This document shows, piece by piece, positions 7,444 through 13,289 of a stretch of DNA of 13,289 nucleotides. A program made the position numbers and the translations under genes. A model generated the notes under the pieces. The model saw only the letters and a program-made list of their open reading frames with translations. It made no database searches and was not told the DNA's origin. Every line of letters starts with the position of its first letter. Position 1 is the stretch's first letter. The DNA lies in contig CAYZXK010000153.1 of the NCBI GenBank assembly GCA_964482395.1, positions 1-13,289 of the forward strand, written 5' to 3'. The stretch comes from CAYZXK01 sp964482395. GTDB lineage: Bacteria; Planctomycetota; Phycisphaerae; UBA1845; Fen-1342.

Positions 7444-7932
7444 TCACACTCGCTTCGCGATCGTTTCCTGGCGTATTTTGTCCTGGAGCCGCATCAGGCC
7501 TTCGATCAGCGACTCCGGCCGCGGCGGGCAGCCGGGGATGTACACATCCACCGGAACGATCAGGTCCACGCCCTTGACGACGTGATAGCCGTACTTGCAG
7601 TAGGGCCCGCCGCCGATGGTGCACGCCCCCATGGCCATCACGTACTTCGGCTCCGGCATCTGGTTGTACAGCCGGACGATGCGGGAGGCCATCTTGAACG
7701 TGACCGTCCCCGCCACGATCATCAGGTCGGCCTGCCGCGGCGTGGCCCGAAATGCTCCAGCCCCAAACCGATCCAGATCGAATCGCGAAGCCCCCGCCGC
7801 CATCATCTCGATCGCGCAGCAGGCCAGCCCGAAGGTCATGGGCCAGATGCTGCCCTGCCGGGCCCAGTTCAGGGCCCAGTCTACCGAGGTGATGATGAAG
7901 TTCTCCTCGAACCGGTTCTGAATCCAGCCCAT
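7444..7932 (-). CDS. nuoB: NADH-quinone oxidoreductase subunit B (N2 cluster subunit)
   Basis: NuoB holds the terminal [4Fe-4S] cluster N2 that reduces quinone. From the ATG at 7932 it has 162 residues, starting MGWIQNRFEENFIITSVDW as expected for the family. The four cluster ligands are present: adjacent Cys38-Cys39 in LACCAIEMM, Cys104 in MGACTIGGG and Cys135 in IPGCPPRPE. The DRFGAGAFRATPRQADLMIV block is also typical. The frame is open to a TTG at 7980 that directly follows the nuoA TAG; using it would add 16 poorly conserved residues. I see no convincing Shine-Dalgarno for either start, so translation may be coupled to nuoA. nuoC follows after six bases. Confidence 0.96.
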   Translation of the reverse strand: MGWIQNRFEENFIITSVDWALNWARQGSIWPMTFGLACCAIEMMAAGASRFDLDRFGAGAFRATPRQADLMIVAGTVTFKMASRIVRLYNQMPEPKYVMAMGACTIGGGPYCKYGYHVVKGVDLIVPVDVYIPGCPPRPESLIEGLMRLQDKIRQETIAKRV

Positions 7933-7980
7933 ACAATTGCTTTCAATGACGCCCGACAGCCGGGCGCCGGGGCTCGCCAA

Positions 7981-8439
7981 CTAGGGTGCCGACGGCGCGG
8001 TCACGGACGACTGACCTTTGCTCGTGTTGACGATGCGCACCCAGTTCAAATACCCGAATCGCCACAGGTAGACGAAACCCACCACGATGACGGCGAAGAA
8101 GAACAGCATGTCCCACAACGCGGCCAGGCGGACGGATTGGTCCGCCGGCGTCGAGCCGTCGGCGGCGCCGCTGCCGAAAACGACGGCCCAGGGATAGAAC
8201 AGCGCCAACTCGACGTCGAAGATCACGAAGACCAGCGCCACCACGTAGAAGCGCAGGTCGAATTGGACCCAGGCCGGGCCGACCGGCACTTCGCCGCACT
8301 CGTAAGCCGAATCCTTGTCCGGGTTCCGGGCCCGCGGCCGCAGCAGTTTGCCGAATAGCAGTGCTCCGAAGGCCAGCCCGAAGGCGGCCAGCGCGAACAG
8401 ACCGACCGCTTGAAGCAGCGAGACTCCTCCCTCACTCAC
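7981..8439 (-). CDS. nuoA: NADH-quinone oxidoreductase subunit A
   Basis: This small membrane subunit sits at the joint of the two arms of complex I. It has three hydrophobic segments (about 8-31, 63-88 and 106-127) and the family signature SAYECGEVPVG (44-54), with FDVELALFYPWA (74-85) holding the conserved acidic residues. I place the start at GTG 8439 because GAGGAG lies eight bases upstream (8448-8453) and the first helix then begins near residue 7, as in other NuoA proteins. This gives 152 residues. A longer reading from GTG 8508 adds 23 residues and has no ribosome-binding site. The C-terminus has a short Ser/Ala/Pro tail. nuoI ends 143 bp upstream. Confidence 0.94.
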   Translation of the reverse strand: MSEGGVSLLQAVGLFALAAFGLAFGALLFGKLLRPRARNPDKDSAYECGEVPVGPAWVQFDLRFYVVALVFVIFDVELALFYPWAVVFGSGAADGSTPADQSVRLAALWDMLFFFAVIVVGFVYLWRFGYLNWVRIVNTSKGQSSVTAPSAP

Positions 8440-8447
8440 TACCCAGG

Positions 8448-8453
8448 CTCCTC
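8448..8453 (-). promoter_or_regulatory. ribosome binding site deciding the nuoA start
   Basis: The minus strand reads GAGGAG eight bases before GTG 8439. This is the strongest Shine-Dalgarno in the neighbourhood, and it favours the 152-residue NuoA over the longer reading. Confidence 0.6.
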
Positions 8454-8560
8454 GCCACACGCCTGCCACCTCCTCCAGGTCACCGGTCGCGGAGAAAGCC
8501 TCGCTCACCGGGAAGGTCGGCGTAGATTAGATGCTGTAGCCGTCAGCTTCAAGTGCTACG

Positions 8561-8574
8561 CGAAGTCTCCTTCG
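8561..8574 (-). other. small hairpin in the nuoI-nuoA linker
   Basis: CGAAG at 8561-8565 and CTTCG at 8570-8574 form a perfect 5-bp stem with a 4-nt loop shortly after the nuoI stop. It may be an mRNA processing or stability element in the 143-bp linker. There is no U-tract. Confidence 0.3.
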
Positions 8575-8582
8575 GGCACGCC

Positions 8583-9203
8583 TTACGGCCCACCGGCCGC
8601 GGGGCTGTCCGAGCTGGGCGCGGGCTTGGAGACCGGCTGTTCGGTCAGGGCTTTGAGCATTTCCTCTCGGTGTGGCCGTCCGGCCTCGATGAGGCTGTCC
8701 TTCATCCTGCGGGCCCACTCCGGGAGCCGCTCCTTCCGCATCCACAGCGGCAGCGGCGTACGCAGCCCCTGCTTGGCCAGCTCGGTGAATTCAACGATCG
8801 CATCTTTGCGTTCATATCCGGCTAGGTCATGCAGCGGCCCCATCTTGATGCACTGGGTCGGGCAGGGCTCGCAACACAGACCGCAGAACATGCATTTGGA
8901 GTAATCCACGGCCCAGCGCACCATGGCACCGCCACGCGAGATGCCGGTCGCCTTGTCCAGTTTTCGCGGACCGCTGGTTTCGATGTAGATGCAGTCCACC
9001 GGGCAGGCCCGCGCGCAAGCCTGGCACGCACTGCACCGCTCGATCTCGTACCAGTGGAAACCGCGCCACCGCGGTTGGGTTGTGGGTGGCCGAGTGGGGT
9101 ACTGGACGGTCACGGTCCGGGCGAAGCAGTACTTCAGCGTGATCCGCATTCCAATCAGGATGGTCTTCAGCGATTGGTAGACCAGGCGGGCGGCTTTCAC
9201 CAT
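8583..9203 (-). CDS. nuoI: NADH-quinone oxidoreductase subunit I (two 4Fe-4S ferredoxin type)
   Basis: NuoI carries clusters N6a and N6b and passes electrons to NuoB. From ATG 9203 it has 206 residues. Two complete CxxCxxCxxxCP motifs are visible: Cys57, 60, 63 and 67 (CSACQACARACP) and Cys104, 107, 110 and 114 (CMFCGLCCEPCP). The N-terminal amphipathic segment and the YEIERCSAC entry are typical. The C-terminal tail (about 150-206) is rich in Arg, Glu, Pro and Ser. The start is secured by AGGAGG at 9212-9217, eight bases upstream. The frame stays open to 9650, but that extension is Arg-rich, unlike NuoI, and crosses a terminator. Its place at the head of the cluster, before nuoA, differs from the common nuoH-nuoI-nuoJ order. 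Confidence 0.95.
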   Translation of the reverse strand: MVKAARLVYQSLKTILIGMRITLKYCFARTVTVQYPTRPPTTQPRWRGFHWYEIERCSACQACARACPVDCIYIETSGPRKLDKATGISRGGAMVRWAVDYSKCMFCGLCCEPCPTQCIKMGPLHDLAGYERKDAIVEFTELAKQGLRTPLPLWMRKERLPEWARRMKDSLIEAGRPHREEMLKALTEQPVSKPAPSSDSPAAGGP

Positions 9204-9280
9204 CCCATGGGCCTCCTGCAACCCGTTGGCCACCGTTGCCGCAAACACCCGCCGCGGCCCGGCTCCGTGCAATTGGGCAT
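9197..9280 (-). CDS. possible 27-residue leader peptide overlapping the nuoI start
   Basis: A short ORF begins at ATG 9280, with GGAG ten bases upstream, and ends in MGW and a TGA at 9197. The nuoI ATG (9203) lies inside its last codons, so ribosomes ending here could restart at nuoI. The peptide contains three Cys and several Arg and Gly residues; I recognise no family. The overlap and the ribosome-binding site are seen; translation is inference, and in GC-rich DNA such ORFs are common by chance. Confidence 0.25.
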   Translation of the reverse strand: MPNCTEPGRGGCLRQRWPTGCRRPMGW

Positions 9281-9318
9281 GATGGAGAAGCTCCTTAGAG
9301 CTACACTCGGCCTGCGCG

Positions 9319-9332
9319 CCTGCCGAAGCAGG
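9319..9332 (-). other. UUCG tetraloop hairpin in the nuoI leader
   Basis: The minus strand reads CCTGC-TTCG-GCAGG, a 5-bp stem closed by C(UUCG)G, one of the most stable RNA tetraloops. It lies about 117 bases before the nuoI ATG, where the 5' leader of the cluster is expected. Its role is unknown. Confidence 0.4.
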
Positions 9333-9468
9333 GAGCTGTTCCCCCACCCGACCGGTTCGATGCCGCACCCGGTGGCCCCCGAGCGTGCTCCATCCTCTTG
9401 GCGACTGCGCATGTTGTGGAGAATGATAGCGTCGCCGCCTGGTTGGTTCTACCTTAGGACCCCGTTGG

Positions 9469-9493
9469 AAAAAAACGGCTGCTTTCGAGCAGC
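9469..9493 (-). terminator. intrinsic terminator facing minus, upstream of nuoI
   Basis: The minus strand reads GCTGCT-CGAA-AGCAGC, a perfect 6-bp stem, then CG and seven T residues (9469-9475). This is the best Rho-independent terminator in the window. It would stop transcription arriving from 9494 and beyond on minus, where no protein gene is apparent. It is therefore either the end of a small RNA or an attenuator in a long nuo leader. Confidence 0.6.
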
Positions 9494-9906
9494 AATCCGG
9501 CCCGCGGCGACCAGCGCCGCCCTGCGGCGAGGTGCCTGTCCCTCTTCGAGGGTTCTTAGGCGGTATCCAGAGGGGGGTTGAGCCCCGAAGTGGTCGGAGC
9601 CTCGACCGTGCCCCAAGAGATCGGAGCAGCGACGGGCACCGGAAGGGCAAGGCGTCCGGCCTTCATTCGCCCGGGAAGCCCCGAAGCGATCGCAACCCCG
9701 GCGGTCATGGGGGCCTGGGGCCCGCGCTCAACGGTCTGGACATGGCCGGCGCGTCAGGGCGCGCGGTCTAAGTATTCAGCTTTGGGCCGCCGCCCGGGCC
9801 GGGCCACGCGCCGGATCGCGTGCCTGTCTTTGCGGGCGGGGGCGATGGGTTATCGGTCCCGGGCGGTTGTCGTAATCGGTTCCGAGAAGGATTGATGGAC
9901 TGAGCG

Positions 9907-9942
9907 GCCGGGAGTACAATGGTTTTCGGAACCGCTCCCGGC
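9907..9942 (+). promoter_or_regulatory. leader hairpin ahead of the repeat protein gene
   Basis: GCCGGGAG at 9907-9914 and CTCCCGGC at 9935-9942 are perfect 8-bp arms. The loop contains an inner GGTT/AACC stem. The structure buries a GGGAG and an in-frame ATG at 9919, an alternative start 72 bases before the preferred ATG 9991. It could make the upstream start inaccessible; this is inference. Confidence 0.35.
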
Positions 9943-9990
9943 TACCCGGTCTATTGGCCCGGGGCCGTTGGTGCAATCAGGGCTCAGCTC

Positions 9991-12900
9991 ATGGTAACTT
10001 CGCAGCACGTTATTGGCCGTAGGTCCTTTAGTTCGCCGCTGTGTGCTGGCCGCCGACCGGCACTTAACGCATGTTTATTGACCGTCTTAGGACCGTGTTT
10101 GGCGCCTCTGCTTGGTTCAGTAGTGGCGTTCGGCCAGGCTTGTGACTTGGAGTGGTCGGACCAGTTTCCGGCCGGGACGCTGGACGGGATCGTTCACGGA
10201 ATGGCGGTCTTCGACGAGGACGACATCGGCCCTAACCCACCGGCCCTCTTTGTGGGGGGAAGTTTCACGGTGGCCGGCGGCGTCCCGGTCAACCGGATCG
10301 CCAAGTGGGATGGAACGAGCTGGTCGGCCCTAGACATCGGCATGGGCAGCACCGTCTTTGCTCTTTGCGTCTTCGACGATGACGGTGACGGGCCTCACCC
10401 GCCGTTGCTTTACGCCGCCGGCAACTTCACCTGGGCAGGGCAGTCGTCGGCCAATTACATCGCGTGTTGGGACGGAGCCTGCTGGTCGGAGGTGGGGGGC
10501 GGGCTGAACGGGGTGGCGTACGCCCTGGCCGTGTTCGACCCGGACGGTGACGGGCCGATTGCGCCCGCGCTGTACGTCGGGGGCATGTTCACTGTCGCGG
10601 GCAGCGTTGGCGCCAACCGAATTGCCAGATGGGACGGCCTGAACTGGTCGGCAGTCGGCGGCGGTATGAACAATTACGTGGATGCACTCTGTGTTTATGA
10701 CCAGGATGGCAATGGTCCATTGCCGCCGGCGCTCTTTGCGGGCGGGGGATTCACAATGGCCGGCAGTGTCGGAGCCCGTCGCGTCGCCCGCTGGAATGGC
10801 ATGTCCTGGTCCCCGCTGAAGGCCGCCCCGAATGAAGACGATGGTGTGAACGACATTGTCTGCAAGCTGACCGTCTTCGATGACGACGCGGACGGTCCCA
10901 ATCCGCCGTCCCTGTACCTGGGTGGCTACTTCACCACTGCCGGATCGATCGAGGCCAACCGCATTGTTCGCTGGAACGGTCAAAGCTGGTCGCCGTTGGG
11001 CTCGGGCCTGGACAATGCCGTCTGGAGCCTGGAGGTTTTCGACCCCGACGGCAGCGGCACCGAGCTTCCCGCTCTGTACGTCGGCGGCACCTTCAGCACC
11101 GCGGGCGGAGCGAGCATCCAGAACATTGCCAGATGGAATGGCAGCAACTGGTCTGCCGTTGGGGGTGGGGTGGATGACAGCGTTCGGGTGATGACCGTTT
11201 TCGACGACGACGCGGCCGGCCCCTACTTGCCGGCCCTCTACGTCGGGGGCAGCTTCACTTCGGCCGGCGGAATCCCCTCCGACGGGATCGCCCGCTGGGG
11301 CTGCCCGCTGAGCGCCTGTCCGCCGGTGATTGCCACCCAGCCGCAGAGCCTCACCGTTTGCGAGGGCAACAGCGCCACCTTCACAGTCTGGGCCTGGGGC
11401 AGCCGCCCGCTTTCGTATCAGTGGCGAAAGAACGGGCAACCGATCGATGGAGCGACCGATCACTCTTACACCATCGAGGCCGTCGGCCCTCCGGACGCCG
11501 GTCTCTACGACGTCGTCGTGAGCAACGGCTACGGCACAGTGACCAGTGACTCGGCTACGCTTAGCCTGGCCGCGCCCGCCACGATCGTCGAGCAGCCCGT
11601 CTCGCAGACCGCTTGCGTCGGAGGCACCGCGACCTTCACGGTGGTCGCGGCCGGCCAGCCCCCACTCCACTACCAGTGGTACCGCAACGGGGCCGTCATC
11701 TTCGGGGCCACCGGGAGCAGCTATACCATCGACCCGGTGAAGCCTACCAGCGGCGGAAACTATCAGGTCGTCGTCTGGAACGCCTGCGCCAGTGTCACCA
11801 GCATCGTAGCCACTTTGACGCTGGATACCGGTCCGACCATCACATCGCAGCCGCAATCGCAGCAGGTCTGCGTTGGCCTGCCGGTCACATTCACAGTCCA
11901 GGCCAGTGGCTCGCCGCCGTTGGCGTACCTGTGGTTCAAGGACGGCGACGCCATCCAGGGTGCCACCAGCAGCAGCTACACGATCGCGTCGGTCGGCCCG
12001 CAGCACGCCGGTCAGTATCGGGTCCAGGTTAACAGCAGTTGCGGGACGGTCTTGAGTGAGCCGGCGACCCTGACGGTTCATACCGGCCCGGGCGTGCTTC
12101 AGCAGCCGGCGTCCCAGGCGGTGTGCGAAGGGGCGGCGGTCGGCTTCGAAGTTACCGCCAGCGGCTTGGAGCCCCTGACTTACCAGTGGCGCAAGGATGG
12201 CCAGCCAATTGATGGGGCCACCGGCTCGACCTACCTGATCCCCGAGGCAACCGGCGCTTCGGGAGGCGCTTATGATGTCGTTGTCACGGATGCTTGCGGC
12301 TCAATCACCAGTTCCACGGCGGTCTTGACTGTCCAGACCGGCCCGGCGATTGTCGACCAGCCGGTCTCGCTGTCGGTCTGTGAGGGCGGCTTAGCCGAGT
12401 TCTCCGTAACCGCCACCGGCTCGGTCCCCTTCACCTACCAGTGGTTCAAGGACGAACTCCCGATCGCCGGTGCAACGGCCTCCAGTTACACGATCGCCCC
12501 AGTCAGGGCGGTCGATTCCGGCAGCTATAAAGTGACGGTCGCTAACCCGTGCGGCGTGGCGACCAGCGCCGCCGCTGCGCTTACTGTCCAGCTCCCGCCG
12601 GCAATCGCCATGCAACCGCAGTCGCAGGAGGTATGCACTGGTTTGCAAGTCGTGTTCAGCGTCGTAGCCGAGGGCACTGGGCCGTTGACGTATCAGTGGC
12701 GCAAGGATGGGCAGGAAATGCCCGGTCAGGTCGGCTCGTCATTGACTATTGACTCGGCCACTGCCGGTGACGTGGGCCAGTACGACGTGCTGGTCAGTGG
12801 GCCGTGCGGCGTGGTAGCCAGCCAGGCGGCCGCGCTTGTTGTCCACGCCGGGCCGACCATCCTGGCGCAGCCCCAGTCACAGAGCGCGTGCCCCGGGGTG

Positions 12901-13289
12901 GCGGTGACCTTCAGTGTCACCGCCGGCTCGTCGCAACCCCTGACTTACCAATGGTACAAGGATGGAGCGCAGATTCCGGGGGCGGTCGATAGCTCCTACA
13001 CGATCGACGCGGTCACCCCTGACGACGTGGGCGACTACACGGTCGCGGTCCATAGCCCATGTGGCTCGGTAGTCAGCGAGCCGGCGACGCTGGTCCTGGA
13101 ATCCGGTCCGAGCATTGGTCAGCAGCCGGCTGGGCAGGGGGTGTGTGTCGGCCAGTCGGTGACCTTCTCCGTGGAAGCCAGCGGTGTGCCGCCGCTGAAC
13201 TACCAGTGGTATAAGGACGCGGCCCCGCTGCCGGGGGCGACTTCGTCCACCTACATTATTGATATTGCGGGCCACGTCGACGCTGGCAC
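9991..13289 (+). CDS. large secreted beta-propeller and Ig-like repeat protein, 3' end outside the window
   Basis: One frame is open from a stop at 9901 to the end of the window, giving at least 1099 residues from ATG 9991; an in-frame ATG at 9919 is the alternative start. Residues 1-50 form a signal peptide with a long basic n-region (Arg10-Arg11, Arg20-Arg21), a hydrophobic core and a likely cleavage after AFGQA. Residues about 65-443 are seven units with the pattern VFDDDGDGPxPPALYVGG, FTxAG, NRIARWDG, WSxxGGG. From residue 444 there are eight Ig-like units of exactly 85 residues, each with QPxSQ, a Cys-x-Gly, FTV, YQWxKDG, GATxSSYTI, DxGxYxVxV and usually a final Cys-Gly. It is probably an extracellular or surface-attached protein. 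The ligand is unknown; the C-terminal anchor is outside the window. It is transcribed away from the nuo cluster and I see no functional link to it. Confidence 0.9.
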   Translation, partial: MVTSQHVIGRRSFSSPLCAGRRPALNACLLTVLGPCLAPLLGSVVAFGQACDLEWSDQFPAGTLDGIVHGMAVFDEDDIGPNPPALFVGGSFTVAGGVPVNRIAKWDGTSWSALDIGMGSTVFALCVFDDDGDGPHPPLLYAAGNFTWAGQSSANYIACWDGACWSEVGGGLNGVAYALAVFDPDGDGPIAPALYVGGMFTVAGSVGANRIARWDGLNWSAVGGGMNNYVDALCVYDQDGNGPLPPALFAGGGFTMAGSVGARRVARWNGMSWSPLKAAPNEDDGVNDIVCKLTVFDDDADGPNPPSLYLGGYFTTAGSIEANRIVRWNGQSWSPLGSGLDNAVWSLEVFDPDGSGTELPALYVGGTFSTAGGASIQNIARWNGSNWSAVGGGVDDSVRVMTVFDDDAAGPYLPALYVGGSFTSAGGIPSDGIARWGCPLSACPPVIATQPQSLTVCEGNSATFTVWAWGSRPLSYQWRKNGQPIDGATDHSYTIEAVGPPDAGLYDVVVSNGYGTVTSDSATLSLAAPATIVEQPVSQTACVGGTATFTVVAAGQPPLHYQWYRNGAVIFGATGSSYTIDPVKPTSGGNYQVVVWNACASVTSIVATLTLDTGPTITSQPQSQQVCVGLPVTFTVQASGSPPLAYLWFKDGDAIQGATSSSYTIASVGPQHAGQYRVQVNSSCGTVLSEPATLTVHTGPGVLQQPASQAVCEGAAVGFEVTASGLEPLTYQWRKDGQPIDGATGSTYLIPEATGASGGAYDVVVTDACGSITSSTAVLTVQTGPAIVDQPVSLSVCEGGLAEFSVTATGSVPFTYQWFKDELPIAGATASSYTIAPVRAVDSGSYKVTVANPCGVATSAAAALTVQLPPAIAMQPQSQEVCTGLQVVFSVVAEGTGPLTYQWRKDGQEMPGQVGSSLTIDSATAGDVGQYDVLVSGPCGVVASQAAALVVHAGPTILAQPQSQSACPGVAVTFSVTAGSSQPLTYQWYKDGAQIPGAVDSSYTIDAVTPDDVGDYTVAVHSPCGSVVSEPATLVLESGPSIGQQPAGQGVCVGQSVTFSVEASGVPPLNYQWYKDAAPLPGATSSTYIIDIAGHVDAG
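10207..11319 (+). repeat. seven 54-codon blade repeats (162-bp period)
   Basis: The VFD (or VYD) landmark of the units falls at 10207, 10369, 10531, 10693, 10873, 11035 and 11197. Every step is 162 bp except the fourth, which is 180 bp because of a 6-residue insertion rich in Asp, Glu and Asn. Each unit has an Asp-rich loop, YVGG, FT.AG and an ARWDG.NWS block. Seven units match a full seven-bladed propeller, with the segment just after the signal peptide possibly closing the ring. Confidence 0.8.
11320..13289 (+). repeat. eight 85-codon Ig-like repeats (exact 255-bp period), last one cut by the window
   Basis: Units start at 11320, 11575, 11830, 12085, 12340, 12595, 12850 and 13105, each exactly 255 bp after the previous one, with no insertions or deletions. 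Amino-acid landmarks are shared but the DNA has diverged, so these are old duplications with constrained length. The fold is inferred from the YQWxKDG and DxGxYxVxV pattern of Ig I-set-like domains. Confidence 0.85.

Larger units (their letters stand above)
9204..9990. other. divergent intergenic region between the nuo cluster and the repeat protein gene
   Basis: I see no convincing full gene in these roughly 790 bp. The short plus frames at 9532-9895 and the minus frame at 9776-9976 have no ribosome-binding site or recognisable protein. The region should hold the nuo promoter (minus) and the promoter of the plus gene. A TATCAT at 9423-9428 on minus is a possible -10 box for nuoI but has no good -35. 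The nonamer GTGCCTGTC occurs twice on plus (9532-9540 and 9820-9828). I looked for tRNA, tmRNA, RNase P and SRP RNA signatures and found none. Confidence 0.5.

Noticed and set aside
9204..9650. 149-residue N-terminal extension of NuoI
   Set aside because: It is unlike any NuoI, Arg-rich, and crosses an intrinsic terminator. AGGAGG at the right distance supports ATG 9203.
9532..9828. Nonamer GTGCCTGTC at 9532 and 9820 as a dispersed repeat
   Set aside because: There are only two short copies with different flanks; this is too little to call a repeat family from this window.
9532..9895. Two short plus frames of 79 and 105 residues, and a 66-residue minus frame nearby
   Set aside because: They have no ribosome-binding site and no recognisable motif, and their composition is typical of chance frames in GC-rich DNA.
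10018..10032. Twin-arginine (Tat) signal in the repeat protein
   Set aside because: Arg-Arg-Ser-Phe near residue 10 resembles a Tat motif, but the hydrophobic core starts about 15 residues later and other consensus residues are missing. A Sec signal is more likely.
10330..12081. 583-residue open frame on minus
   Set aside because: It is antisense to the repeat protein, which has a signal peptide and clear domain periodicity on plus. The minus frame is Arg/Gly-rich and only mirrors the GC-rich codon pattern.
11320..13289. Regular repeats considered as CRISPR or as DNA satellite
   Set aside because: The period is 255 bp, in frame, with conserved protein landmarks and diverged DNA, so it is protein domain duplication.

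Overview
The window looks like chromosomal DNA from a GC-rich Planctomycetota-type bacterium. The evidence is the style of the respiratory genes (NuoB, NuoC and NuoD are full-length and canonical, while NuoH and NuoJ carry N-terminal extensions) and a large secreted protein of seven 54-residue blade repeats followed by regular 85-residue Ig-like repeats, an architecture I associate with planctomycetes such as the Phycisphaerae. The taxonomic call is inference; there is no rRNA or other marker here.

Positions 1-9203, all on the minus strand, hold a tightly packed complex I (NADH-quinone oxidoreductase) gene cluster. In transcription order it is nuoI, nuoA, nuoB, nuoC, nuoD, nuoH, nuoJ, nuoK, nuoL and the start of nuoM, which leaves the window at position 1. 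Together these supply most of the membrane arm (A, H, J, K, L, M) and the quinone-linking module (B, C, D, I). nuoE, nuoF and nuoG are absent, and nuoI sits at the head of the cluster rather than between nuoH and nuoJ. nuoM has an apparent one-base deletion near position 67/68. The linkers between genes carry structured DNA: short GGTGGGC/GCCCACC palindromes (nuoL-nuoM and nuoD-nuoH), two hairpins (nuoK-nuoL), and a 22-bp imperfect inverted repeat built from GATAAGGT units (nuoC-nuoD).

Positions 9204-9990 are a divergent intergenic region of about 790 bp with no convincing protein gene apart from a possible 27-codon leader ORF overlapping the nuoI start. It holds a UUCG hairpin, a good intrinsic terminator facing minus, and a leader hairpin in front of the plus-strand gene.

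Positions 9991-13289, plus strand, are the 5' part of one large open gene that runs off the window end. It encodes a signal peptide, seven 54-residue blade repeats (likely one seven-bladed beta-propeller), then eight Ig-like repeats in an exact 255-bp register (the eighth cut by the window), with the conserved cysteine pair in non-canonical positions. It has no stop codon within the window, so a caller that requires one would miss it. It is the most interesting protein here.
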